Assembly: GCA_021234155.1 (NCBI GenBank)
Contig: JAJEKV010000051.1
Span: 5,770,698-5,834,697 of the forward strand
Reading direction: 5' to 3'
DNA: 64,000 bases
DNA from: Isoetes taiwanensis
Lineage: Eukaryota; Streptophyta; Lycopodiopsida; Isoetales; Isoetaceae
A program made the translations under genes and the position numbers. Below the pieces are notes generated by a model. It was not told the origin of the DNA, searched no databases, and saw only the letters and a program-made list of their open reading frames with translations. Shown in pieces: positions 43,701-55,279 of the stretch. Position 1 is the first letter of the stretch, and the number at the start of each line of letters is the position of its first letter.

Positions 43701-44438
43701 TGAAGATATTATATGCAAATGATTACTCTAAGACAACAAGTTCAAACACTTCAAGTAAACCTTCTTTCACACGTCTTATGTATTCAAACCAATAAGCAAA
43801 TCTTAGAGACAATGCTTATTATAAATTCAATTCACTGTTAACAAGGTCAGTATACAATGGTCTGCATTTTTACCTCAAACTTCATCGAAATCGATCATCT
43901 TCACAACTCCACAAAAATGATCTATTACTACTTATTTTTATTTGATCAGATCCGACCGATTAGACCAGATCCCGATCTTCTGGGATGCCGTGGTCCTTCT
44001 CTCCTTGCATCTTGGAGCATGCTTAAATCGTCATGGCAGTTGCCTGAACCTTATTGCACCGCAATCCCTTGTTAGTTTCAAGTCTATATTTGGTTCAATC
44101 TTATCCCGATAACCATTGAACCATAAAATGTAATAACCCTTAGGTTATACTTGCTGCATAGTGAACCATAAGATCTTCATTGAATATCTGCCATAAGGTC
44201 TCCATCGAATATCTTCCATATTGCTTATTAGGCTATTAGGTATAAACCATTACATATAGGCTTAGCCTTCAACAATCATACTCCTTAGATTGTAATCTCT
44301 GCGTTTTTCATAATTACAACACTTAGGTTGTAAATTCTGCATAAAGCATAAACTGTCTGCATAAAGCACAAACTAACCATTGGTCTGCATGCAGAATAAC
44401 TTGTCCATTTAAACTGTGTGATGTTTCACACATCAACA
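43701..44438 (-). repeat. Copia 3' LTR
   Basis: 738 bp, beginning TGAAGATATTATATGC and ending CATCAACA on the plus strand. Confidence 0.93.
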
Positions 44439-45505
44439 TTCTCCTCCTCAGCACACAGTTTAAACACATGAAGATCATCTCTGAATTTTATAAACTTTCT
44501 CTCTACTAATGCTTTTGTAAAGATGTCTGCTGTCTGCAAATCTGTACTAATGTAACACATTCGAATGAATCCCTTTTCTGCAATGTCTCTTATAAAATGT
44601 ATATCAATTTCTATATGCTTCGTTCGCTCGTGCTGGACAGGGTTTTTAACAATTGCAATACAGCTCATACTATCAGTATAAATCAAAGTTGGCTCACCTT
44701 GCTTGAACCCAAGTTCTTCAAGTAATCTCCTTAACCATACAATTTCTTTGGCAAGCAATGAACTGGACACGTATTCTGCTTCTGCAGAAGATAATGCAAT
44801 CGAACTTTGCTTTTTGCTTCTCCAAACAACAGCTCCTCCTCCAAGAAAAACAACATATCCAGATGTTGACTTTCTTGTGGCCAGATCTCCAGCCCAATCT
44901 GCATCACTGAAACCAGTCAATATTAAATCTTTTGAGTTGAATGTGATGCCATGATACTTTGTTCCTTTGAGATATTTTAGAATATGTTTTCCTGCTTCCC
45001 AATGTTTTTTAGTAGGATTGTTACAATACCTACTTAAAACATTTACTGCATAGCTTATATCAGGGCGTGTATTGTTAGATAGATAAAGCAAACATCCTAT
45101 TAGTTCTCTATATGGAACATTCTCAATAACCTTTTCAGCCTGCACATGATCAGTCAATTTGTGACCTGGTACAATAGGTGTTTTTACTGCTTTTGCTCCT
45201 TCTAAATTGAATCTTCTTAGCATGTTATCAACATGCCTACTTTGACTTAGTGAAATAATCCCTTTTTCTTTATCTCTCCATACTTCAATCCCTAAGAATT
45301 GCTTCAGCTCGCCCAAGTCCGTCATCTCAAACTTAGTTTTCAAGATACCTTTGCAATGATCCAAACAAGCACGGTCATTTGACATCATAATACAATCGTC
45401 CACATAAAGTGCAATCACACAAAAATTTTCTCCATCCCTGTATCTATATAAATTACCATCATTATGTAATCTCTCAAATTTCTGATCTCTTAAGTACTTA
45501 TCCAT
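44426..45505 (-). pseudogene. Copia RT C-part and RNase H
   Basis: In the same frame as the integrase/RT piece, past one nonsense codon. It contains the catalytic YVDDCIM, KFEMTDLGELKQFLGIEV, then RNase H GFSDADWAGDLATRKSTSGY and SSAEAEYVS. The domain is complete through its stop just before the PPT. With the stop read through, the enzyme would be intact; the upstream frameshifts still block expression. Confidence 0.95.
44439..44453 (-). promoter_or_regulatory. Polypurine tract
   Basis: The minus strand reads GAGGAGGAGAA immediately before the 3' LTR, where plus-strand DNA synthesis is primed. Confidence 0.85.
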
Positions 45506-45529
45506 GCAAAGATACCATTCACGAGGTGA

Positions 45530-47521
45530 TTATCTAAGTCCATAAACTGCCCTGTTAAGCTTCCATACTGATGTGTTGTCTTTTTCATACCCTGCAGGTT
45601 GTTTCATGAATATGGTTTCCTTCAGTTCAGCATTTAAAAATGCAGTATTCACATCCATATGATGTAAGTCAGAATTCATTGCATTTGCTATTGCCAAAAG
45701 CACTCTTAAGCTTGTAACCTTTACCACAGGGGAAAATATTTCATTATAGTCTTTCTCTTTTTCTTGTGAAAATCCCTGAGCTACTAATCTCGCTTTGTAT
45801 CTTTTTGTTCCATCATTATTGGTTTTAATTCTATATATCCACTTGTTTCTAACTATGTTCGTGCAATCTGGCTTTGCAACTATATCAAAAGTTTTAGCAT
45901 CAATAAATGACTGCATTTCTTCTGCCATTGCTTGTACCCATCTTTCTTTCTCATTGCTGCTCATTGCCTCTTCATAAGATGTTGGAATCTCATGATTACT
46001 CAATACTGCCAAAATCTGCTCTGTGTCAGGGATATCAGCATGCTTCTCCAGCCTTTTGCTTCTGCCACTTTCTAACCTGCCATATTCTTTATCATCAAAT
46101 GTCAGTCCTTCTTTCAATTTCTCGGCTTGTGTTTTTCTTTTCTTAATTCTATCTTCTTGCTCAATTTGTTCATCATTTGCTGTTCCTGTTACTATTGGAT
46201 CATGTTGATCTTCTGTGGCTATTTGATCATGTTGACCATCAACTTCTTTTTCTGAAACTTTCTTAACAGTATCCTCATCATCCTCAAGTCCAGCATTTTT
46301 GATGACTTGTTTCTTAGCTATATCTTTTTCTGAAAAAGGCACAGCTTTATTTCTGTCCTTGTAGAACGTCTGCTCATCAAACACTATGTCTCTGCTTATG
46401 ACAATCTTGTTTAGTTCTGGTACAAACATTCTATATCCCTTAGTCTGTTCATCATAACCAACCAGGTAACCTATCTCTGCTTTATCATCTAGTTTCAGTC
46501 TTAATTCACTGGGTATGTGAATGTAACCCAAGCAACCATAGGCCTTAAGGAAATTGTAATCAATGTGTTTATCAGGAGACCATACAAGTTCTGGTACATT
46601 ACCTTTAAGGCTCGATGTTGGCAACTTGTTTTGTATATAGATTGCTGCCTTCAAAGCTTCCTCCCATAGATAATTAGGCAAACCTGAAAATTTTTGCATG
46701 GATCTAACTGCATCAAGCAGGGTTCTATTCTTTCTTTCTGCTGTGCCATTTTGCTGTGGTGTATATCTACACGTGAGCTGTCTTCTAATTCCTCTTGCCA
46801 TGCAAAATAATTTGAAATGGTGTGACAAATACTCTCCTCCTCTATCAGATCTTATGCATTTGAGTTTTCTATTGGTTTGTCTCTCCATTTCTGATACATA
46901 GAGCTTTAAAGCATCAAGTGCTTGAGATTTTCGTGCCAAGCAATATCCTTTGCATCTTCTGCTAAAGTCATCTATAAATGATATGAAATATCTCTTACCA
47001 GTTTTGCCTCTGACATTTAGAGGTCCACATAGATCAGTATGAACTAGATCTAGTATGCCTTCAGCTCGTTTGCTTGATTTTTGAAATGGCAGCCTGCTCA
47101 ATTTTCCTTTCATGCAACCCTCACATATAGAATGATCAGTTTCTGAAATATTGCAGTCAATGAGCCCTTTTTTAACCATGAACTTCACATTATTATAATG
47201 CGTATGTCCAAGTCTGCTATGCCATGTTTCAATATCAGAAAATGTCATTGCATTAATGCTATCAACTGCACAATTATTCATTTGGAATAAATTGCCAACT
47301 CGAGTTGCCAAGAACTTTAATTCATTATTCATGAAGATTTTACAAGACTTTTTCTCAAAGAAGACTTTGTAACCCAAGTCCACAAGTTGACAAACCGAAA
47401 ACGAGATTTTTATTAAACCGGGAACACAAAGTACATTTTCAATATTGACAATATTTCCATCAAGATCATGTAACTGCAACATTCCACATCCCTCAATTTC
47501 TTGTAATTCTCCATTTCCCAC
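45530..47521 (-). pseudogene. Copia integrase and RT N-part
   Basis: About 663 open codons: the zinc-binding HHCC (WHSRLGHTHYNNVKFM...CEGCMKGK), the DDE core (DLVHTDLCGPL, FIDDFSR, then QQNGTAERKNRT), and the RT start (NKWIYRIKTNNDGTKRYKAR, MDVNTAFLNAELKETIFM). It ends at a single TAA after AVYGLR where the family has Gln (YGLRQSPREWY). Confidence 0.95.
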
Positions 47522-48667
47522 TTGTACATGTCTTGAATGACCAGGGCTTTGATTTTTTGAGTTTCGGATGATGTGACTACTGATCTCTCAGCTCCACTAT
47601 CAACTACAATCACAGAATTTTTATTAGCCCTTGTATTAGGAATATTCAATGAGCAAATACAGTTTACCTCATCATCATTTGCTTCCTCCTTGTCAACAGT
47701 TTCAGATTTTTCTCTTGTAATATGCACCCCTGCTGCTCCTCCTCTTTTCTTTGCAAAATTTCCCCTTCCCCTTGTGTCATATCCCTTGCCTCTTCCTCTT
47801 CCAAACACATCTTTAGGACTGGGGCATTTGGCAGCAATATGCCCTCTTCCCTTGCAGTTATAACAATTAAATTCTTGTCCAAGTTTAGGACAGTTTGGTT
47901 TGATATGACCTGGTTCATAACAATTATAACAAATTGTCTTTTCTCCTTGTGATTTTTTCTTTTTCCCTGTGTAGAGAATTTCAGATGCATTCTCCTCATC
48001 TCTCATAAGTTTATTCTGCTCTATTTCTGTTCTCAACATGTTTTCAGCATCCTCTCGGGTTTTTGCAACATTTCTAATCAATAATGATAACTGAGCATTA
48101 GCACTAACTGACCTAACAATTGCTAGGACCAAAACTCTCTCATTTAACACTACTCCTGCTCCATCTAAGTCAGCAACAAGATTGTCAAACTTGTTGAAGA
48201 AATCTGTCACATTCTCTTCCTCATTATATTTTAAATTCCTCAATTCTTTCTCCAAGATAGATGAGGTTTTGTTTTCATAATGCATAAGCATGTATTTCCA
48301 CATCTGTTTAGGGGACATACCTCTAAGTTTCAGCAGAATAGTTGGCCCAACTTTGCTGGTTATTATTCCCCTTGCCTCTTTGATTTTTGTGGAGAGTACA
48401 CTTGCAGACATCACACCTCCTCCTCCACTAACTATCTTTGCAGAAGTCCTCTTTTGAACTGTAGAGGATGATGCATTCATCACTAACTTCACTGCTACCT
48501 GCATCTGCAATAGTAGCTACAACATCAGGACAATCAGGATCAACAATCTCCCATAAATCTTCAACATCCAATATATGTTTGATTTGATCCTTCCATACTT
48601 GAAACCCAGGTCCACCATTGTATACTTCAACTGCACTAAGCAGCCCTGCACCAAATCTTGTTGCCAT
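47413..48667 (-). pseudogene. Copia Gag and protease, frameshifted
   Basis: Starts MATRFGAGLLSAVEVYNGGP (ATG at 48665-48667). A frameshift near 48480-48510 moves to the frame carrying the capsid segment (MSPKQMWKYMLMHYENKTSS), two zinc knuckles (CYNCYEPGHIKPNC, CYNCKGRGHIAAKC) and the protease active site VVDSGAERSVV. A second frameshift near 47520 leads to the integrase frame. Two knuckles are unusual; most Copia Gags have one. Confidence 0.9.
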
Positions 48668-48680
48668 GCCTGTCTTTCTG

Positions 48681-48692
48681 GCTCTGATACCA
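48681..48692 (-). promoter_or_regulatory. Primer-binding site (initiator Met tRNA)
   Basis: The minus strand reads TGGTATCAGAGC two bases after the 5' LTR, complementary to the 3' end of plant initiator tRNA-Met, the usual Copia primer. Confidence 0.92.
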
Positions 48693-48694
48693 AA

Positions 48695-49434
48695 TGAAGA
48701 TATTATATGCAAATGATTACTCTAAGACAACAAGTTCAAACACTTCAAGTAAACCTTCTTTCACACGTCTTATGTATTCAAACCAATAAGCAAATCTTAG
48801 AGACAATGCTTATTATAAATTCAATTCACTGTTCACAAGGCCAGTATACAATGGTCTGCATTTTTACCTCAAACTTCATCGAAATCGATCATCTTCACAA
48901 CTCCACAAAAATGATCTATTACTACTTATTTTTTATTTGATCGGATCCTAACCGATTAGGGGCAGATTCGATCTTACGGGATGCCGTGGTCCTTCTCTCC
49001 TTGCATCTTGGAGCATGCTTAAATCGTCATGGCGGTTGTTCGAACCTTATTGCACCGCAATCCCTTGTTAGTTTCAAGTCTATATTTGGTTCAATCTTAT
49101 CCCGATAACCATTGAACCATAAAATGTAATAACCCTTAGGTTATACTTGCTGCATAGTGAACCATAAGATCTTCATTGAATATCTGCCATAAGGTCTCCA
49201 TCGAATATCTTCCATATTGCTTATTAGGCTATTAGGTATAAACCATTACATATAGGCTTAGCCTTCAACAATCATACTCCTTAGATTGTAATCTCTGCGT
49301 TTTTCATAATTACAACACTTAGGTTGTAAATTCTGCATAAAGCATAAACTGTCGCATAAAGCACAAACCCGACCATTGGTCTGCATGCAGAATAACTTGT
49401 CCATTTAAACTGTGTGATGTTTCACACATCAACA
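48695..49434 (-). repeat. Copia 5' LTR
   Basis: 740 bp, upstream in transcription sense. Near-identical to 43701-44438; differences cluster around 48950-49045. Confidence 0.93.
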
Positions 49435-49738
49435 GATGTTGAGGCTTAGTTCCAAAATTGGACATATGATTTTGTATACATATCTTTTAAACATGGTATT
49501 GTATTTAAAAGTCAAGCATTACAAGCAACCTGCTTGTATATATTTGGTAAATTCTGTGTATCAATATACTGTGTTTAAAATGCTGGAATATACATTCATT
49601 TTAAAGAAAATTATGGCTAGATCTCTGCCCATAGGTAAGAACACCTGCTTATGTATGAGGTTGCTAATTGTAACATTTTAGATCTTAAGGTCTATAATGT
49701 TAGGGGAAGGTCCCCATAAAGGTCTTGAACAGGTTTAA

Positions 49739-49773
<35 letters not shown>

Positions 49774-50395
49774 TATATATATACTGTCAAATAGAAAAAG
49801 AAAATGTAGTTACATAATTGTCCAGCTCTAACTAAGCCAAATTATTTACTCTAATATTTTTGAACATGGTCCATTTCTTTAATAGATAGCATAAATTTCG
49901 TCATTTTCATCTATACCCTTTTTCCCTTGAAAAAAATTTTGAACGGAATTTCCTTGCCAAAATTCGACCCTAGAAACTTAGGGTTGTCCAACGTGATTGG
50001 AAGGCTAAATGGCAGCAGATGTCCGGATATCTGCGTGGGCATGCATGTCTTTGGCGGTAAAAGGCGTGAATCGGGTAGGAATGATCAACACCCGCAAGGT
50101 GAATATCTTAAGTTCTTATTTAAAACAGATTCTTATCTACGGATTTAGCCGCCCAAGAGAAGTTTCAATCGTTTCGCCACTAACTGTATGCTTGGAAAGA
50201 TATATGGGAAGGAAGAAAGGTGGCTTAAATAAAGCCACCATTCACAGATTGAAAGAAGAGAAGAAGATGTCTGAGAAAAGGAAAAATCTATTTGATTTCC
50301 ACAAACCTACAATGGCCGAAGCATACATGGGCTTGAAAGAGATGATGACTCAATATTGGGAGCGAATTCCTCTATCCCCACCGGCTTTGTGGATC
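49435..50395. other. Spacer
   Basis: Poly(T) at 49741-49770 followed by AT repeat. An open frame at 50009-50407 (Lys/Glu-rich, KKGGLNKATIHRLKEEKKMS) has no known domain and overlaps the SINE. Confidence 0.45.
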
Positions 50396-50535
50396 CCGCT
50401 GGTGTAGCTCAATTGGTGGTTATTCCCCGATAGCCAAGAGTGTCCCGATCCCAATCCTAAGATCCCTACTTGGCTCAACCTAGAACTAGTGGGTTCGCAA
50501 CCGATCCTATTCGGGGTTTCAGATGGAATTGGTTT
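50396..50535 (+). mobile_element. tRNA-derived SINE or tRNA relic
   Basis: An A-box-like GTAGCTCAATTGGTGG (50404-50419) and a good B box GGTTCGCAACC (50492-50502), separated by more than a real tRNA would allow. The sequence after the B box, GATCCTATTCGGGG, can pair with CCCCGATAG upstream. It is not a functional tRNA gene; a SINE head is likelier. Unrelated in sequence to the SINE at 5.9 kb. Confidence 0.5.
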
Positions 50536-51721
50536 ACTTCTTATACAATATGATATCATGTTCTTTCTTACAATTATTAAGTCATTAATTGGTTTTCTAT
50601 AGAATAGTTTTCGTTTAGTAATTTTATTCTTCTCAGGATCTACCTTCTTATTGGCTGCTTATCTTTTTCTCTGACCTTTTAATCATGTCCTGCTCTTTAT
50701 TGACCGTCTTGTTTAAAGTAGTTTATGTGCTCTAAAGTTTTTCTTCTCCAAATGCTATATATTTATCTGATTGCCCGCTCCAAATTTATCTTCTTCTTAT
50801 GTTCTTGACTGAACCTTCTATATTTTTCGTGCTTTGGCTGTTTTCACTGATCTATTTGGATTTCTTAAGTCTGTGTTTTAGCTTCCTAGATCAGTTCAGT
50901 GGTTTTGCTTTCTTATTTTACAGATTTTTTCTACCTCTGTTAGATAGATCGATCCTTAAAGCTCCATGTCTTATTAAACTACTTATGATCTTCTATGTAT
51001 AGCCAGTTTATGATTCTTGTTCTATACTGTACCTTTGGTTCTATACCGCCTTTAAGTTATGAACCCTTCTCTTGGGTTATCGTAGATCCTAATTTCCTGT
51101 CATATAATATATAATGATAGTTCGGCTGCCCCTTTTTTTCACTACATTTGAGGTTATGTTATGTACATATTTTACCTAAGATATATGCCTTTTAACTTAG
51201 TATTTTTCATGGTTCTTCTCACACTTTTGAGATCCTGGGTTTCTATTTGTTGCTCTTTCTTTCTTTAAGATTATATATGCTGAGTTATTGTGGTGAACGG
51301 CGTTAAGCCGGTTTTGGTCCATTGCTTACCTGCTACCCAGGTATTGGCAACCATTCTAACGCTTGTCTAATGTCTTGTGGTGCAGGTAACCGGACTGAAC
51401 CCTCCATGCGTTATCTTGGTGTTTGGAATAACAACTTGTTAATTCTACTGAAGCATCATACAAATGATGGACAAGTTTTTTTCTGCTGAAACCTTGTCTT
51501 GGTGATATTCTGAAAACTTTCTTTGGATGGATACAACTTATTACTCATGGTTTATTTTGTCTAAAGCTTTAAATTCATCCTGCTTATTGTTCATTGTCTT
51601 TATGAGCATAAATCCAGACATATCTAGTAATATATCTCGGTTTTTTTATCCTATGCTACTGATTTAAATTTAAGTTTTATATCCTAAGTTAATGTTGTTG
51701 ACCTTAAAAAAGTTTTCTTGC

Positions 51722-51780
51722 TCATAACTAAACCATATGTTATTATTGGGTATAACTAAACCATATGTTATTATTGGGTA
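51722..51780. repeat. 29-bp tandem duplication
   Basis: ATAACTAAACCATATGTTAT plus TATTGGGT occurs twice in a row, identical. Confidence 0.8.
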
Positions 51781-51967
51781 TGCTTATCATTACTTTCTTT
51801 TAACCTTGGCTATTTTAAAACTTGTGATTCTTCCACCTTATAATTCTTGCTGATTCCTTCTAAAAAATCAATTTCACAACGCTCATTGTAATATTATGTT
51901 GTAAGCTTGTACTTTAGAGCACGTTTTCTAATATATATTTTGAATTTATCAAACTTTAAACTTTCTC

Positions 51968-52087
51968 TTTAAGTATGTGTTACCTCCATGTGCCTTAAGT
52001 CTTAGGATTTCCTTATTATTAAATCATCTTTAAGTATGTGTTACCTCCATGTGCCTTAAGTCTTAGGATTTCCTTATTATTAAATCA
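51968..52087. repeat. ~60-bp tandem duplication
   Basis: TCTTTAAGTATGTGTTACCT ... TTATTATTAAATCA occurs twice back to back and looks identical, so it is recent or an assembly artefact. Confidence 0.85.
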
Positions 52088-53124
52088 CATTATGGTTTTC
52101 TCTATTGATAAGTTATTTCTGATCCTTCTCAAGGCTTGGGTAGGTTTTTTGCACCAAATCCTATCCAGGGTTGCACTTGTAAAGACTGTTTATTCCAAGT
52201 GGAATGTCTAGTCTTAAATGTCTGGATATCTTGTCTTAGACTTGTATATTTCAGGCTTGGGGTTTTTTTTTTTTTTTTTTTTTTTTTTTTGGTGGGTATT
52301 GGACTCCTTATCTAGATATTTTATCTTGTACTTTGCATCCCTAGTTAAGTCAAATAGATAGCATTTTCCTTCTTATGAAAGTTGTTTGTTTTTTGATTGA
52401 TGGCTAATTCAGTTTTGCGAAGAAATTTATTTATGAATCTATACTAACTTAGCTATACATATGAGGACATAATTTGTTAAGTCAACCTCTATTAAGATTA
52501 TTAATTAAACATGCAGAATTGGATTCAGTCTGTGAAGTGCTTGTTGATCACGATCGGCCTCACTTATAGAGCCATCCCTTGGAGCACTCGATACCTGCCC
52601 CACAGGCATGTTGTTACGCCACCGGGGCTGGGTATGCTTGTTCCGATGGCGTGATCAAGCTCCGTTGGTGGTTATGCCCATAAAACTAGGGCCCGTTGTA
52701 AGTTGTCATAATAGTAGTTGCACCCTGGGGCCGTGAAAATCCACCTTCTATGCACCCTCATTGCCTTTCTGCTCTCAACTTGCATCATCCTCTTGGTGAT
52801 ACACCAAATGCCTCGAAACTCCCTGAAGATGTGAAATAGAAAGGTTATGCAAAGGCTATCCACTATGGAAAGGTTACGAAAGGTGTTACAAAATAATAAC
52901 AAACGTACCAGTTCACAATGCTTCCGAGTTGGTTGGGGTGATCAACCCCACTAACCAAGTTAAATGGTAGTGGATGCTCGTCCATGGAGATAGTAGGTTG
53001 TGGCTCGGCCTCCGACATCGAAATTCGAATTGAAATACCATCTACAATACACTTTTGGTATCAAGCGAATAAAGAAGAAAAAATTGACGAGAAGCGTTGA
53101 AACAGACAAAACAAAAAGTACCTT

Positions 53125-54672
53125 GTGATTGGCTCGAGCTAATCACCAATCTCTGTTTTCTTTTTTAAATTAAAAGAGAAATATACATATTTAAAAAAAA
53201 AAATCATTTTAGTATGTTTAGACAAACAGATCTAAGCCTACTAGATCCATATGAAACTATTACAATTTCAAATGCAATCCCAAACTAGACTAGATGTCAA
53301 TTTACTTTAGGCTTTTATTTGAGAACAAAGAATATCCAAACATTTGGTTTTAAATAAATAGAATAGAATAGAATAGAGTTTTTATCGTCCACGGAGACCA
53401 ATTGGCCTATGGGATCCAAACAGGAGGCACATCAAGCGTATTACTGTCCGGGTTAAAAAACCCCCTCCCCGCTCTAAAAGATTGTTTAGGGGAAAAGCCA
53501 TGAAAGTAATTTAACATCTCAATTAGCAAATAAATCTAATAAATACCAAAGAAAAGACATTTCGAGAAGAAGATGCATTTCAAACAAAAAGATAATTTTA
53601 GATATTTCAAAGTTCAGGAAATTATTGGAAAGGATACTTCAGCAAAGTATATAACAGTAAAAGATATTTCAACATAGGACACTAGAGTAATAAGCTCCAA
53701 AAACTTGAAAAGAAATATTATAAGCTTAATGACAAAAGAATCACATAAAGCCATAGAAAATAAGACTAACAAGTAAGAAAAACTTATGGATATGATGAGA
53801 TATGTTTGGGAACATCCAAACTTCCAAAACATGAGATAAAATTGTATTTAAAAATGCCGAGCAGCTATAATAGTTCAAAAAGAAGAGTAAATATAGCAAT
53901 TTGAAGCCTTTGTAATATTTCCATACTCCATTGTAGCATACTCCTAATCATATAAAGTAGAAATATCACTAATCTTTTAGAGAAACCATAGCAGTACACA
54001 AAAATCAAATTAAAACAATGGAACATATAACAATTTAAAACTTATATGTCAACCCAAACCTAAATTGGACGAGAATTCAAAGGAGAAATCTTTGAAATGA
54101 ACTTCAAGCATCTTCAGCTTCTGGTGCACTTGCACGTCGATCAGTAATGAAATTCGAGCGGGAGAAGCTTGATATATAGAGAGCCTTGTGATTACCTCGA
54201 GAGAATCGCAAGGTTCTCTACTCTCGTGCTGGTGGAATCGGGAATTTCTCGTTAAACTAAATGGAAAAAAGGAATCTCCAAAAGTCGGGTTTGGAGATAG
54301 TGGAGAATCTTTGTTATTAGCTCGAGAGATTCGCTTGCCCTTTGTGATTCTCTTGAGATAATCACATTTTGATAGAATTGCCCACGAGATTCCATTAAAT
54401 GTTGCGTAAGACAGAGAGGAGTTTGGGGAAATATGTGATTAGATCGAGATAATCACATCCATCTCGTGTAGCGTGCGGAGTGAGATGCATGCTCAGGTGG
54501 ACCTACCGAATCTATAGATGTGCAGAACAACAAATGAAGCTAAGAGAAACACAAAAAATGAGCCACCTAAGTGCCACGTCACTGTGATTTGCTCGAGAGA
54601 ATCACGTGATTCTCTCAACCGAATCATTGTGATTCATTTGTGCGAACCCAAACATTCTCTCGAGAGAATCAC
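53125..54672. repeat. Cluster of eight 22-bp near-palindromes (GTGATT..CTCGAG..AATCAC)
   Basis: Copies at 53125-53146, 54188-54209, 54313-54334, 54344-54365, 54435-54456, 54584-54605, 54606-54627 and 54651-54672. The pattern is GTGATT, two bases, CTCGAG, two bases, AATCAC. Four copies keep both full arms; others carry one to a few changes. Two copies abut. There is no coding capacity in the region. Confidence 0.85.
53358..53515 (-). mobile_element. Short LINE 3' end with (GAATA)n tail
   Basis: AATAGAATAGAATAG, then the family hairpin AGACC-AATT-GGCCT (53395-53408) and the 3' UTR GGTTAAAAAACCCCC. It is 5' truncated to about 150 bp and sits between the first and second palindrome copies. Confidence 0.8.
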
Positions 54673-54786
54673 GTTGGTGCATCGGTTAAAACTGCGGAGC
54701 CAATAAAGTGCGCGTTGAGCACCACATGTCAAGCATGCATTTAAGTGCATAAGTCTCAAAATAAATGTTAATGAATATGAGCTTTA

Positions 54787-54812
54787 GGGTGGGGTCGCCC
54801 GCTTTCACAGAT
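54787..54812 (+). repeat. pogo-like left TIR
   Basis: GGGTGGGGTCGCC, three unmatched bases, TTTCACA. Matches the right end in reverse complement. Confidence 0.85.
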
Positions 54813-55279
54813 GTACCATACCCTGTGGTACCAAAGATCCCTTTCCTCGCCCATTCCCCCTCCCAACGTGTGGCAAGTGTCACTCGTTCGTCCAACCTGA
54901 AGCCACGGTGCCCTTTACCAGCGGCCCATCCTTTGCGCACCTGAATACCCTCTATCCTGGCCATCCTGCGGCATGATTCAATGCTGGGGATTGGAATTGG
55001 GAGGTTAATTCCAGCCATAACCGCCTTGAACGTGATGGATAATCAAGATTATACAACAGGCTCGAGCGTTTCCAACAAACATAGATCAATCCGGCCAAGA
55101 ATCAATCTCTTCCCCTAGTTTCGCTGCACACGGGAGCGATGGTGTCGATTAGGACCCGACCATAGATCGATGTCATAGCTCCGAGCAGTGGCAGACCAAC
55201 GGCAGCAGCTAGTAAACAGGTTTGTGCGCCCAAAGCCAAGAACAAAGGACCAGCAGCTAGCGGATTTGCACCTGCAATG

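Larger units (their letters stand above)
43701..49434 (-). mobile_element. Ty1-copia LTR retrotransposon, complete but disabled
   Basis: 5,734 bp with LTRs at both ends (TG...CA), a 5-bp target duplication GATGT (43696-43700 and 49435-49439), a primer-binding site and a polypurine tract. Gag, protease, integrase, RT and RNase H are in Copia order on the minus strand. Two frameshifts and one nonsense codon break the polyprotein. The LTRs differ at roughly 15-20 sites by eye, so insertion was not very recent. Confidence 0.95.
50536..53124. other. AT-rich spacer
   Basis: Apart from the two tandem duplications, a poly(T) at 52263-52290 and a short GC-richer patch (52530-52680) without ORF, nothing is recognised. 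Confidence 0.45.

Noticed and set aside
43857-44075. ORF within the 3' LTR and its twin at 48707-48940
   Set aside because: Both are in LTR sequence and differ by frameshifts between the two LTRs, so no conserved protein is encoded.
45795-47952. Plus-strand ORFs within the Copia pol and gag
   Set aside because: Antisense shadows; the minus strand carries complete retroelement domains.
50009-50407. Possible host gene of 132 codons
   Set aside because: There is no known domain, it runs into the SINE, and no splice or promoter context supports it.
50396-50535. Functional tRNA gene
   Set aside because: The A to B box spacing is too long and no complete cloverleaf with acceptor stem could be drawn.
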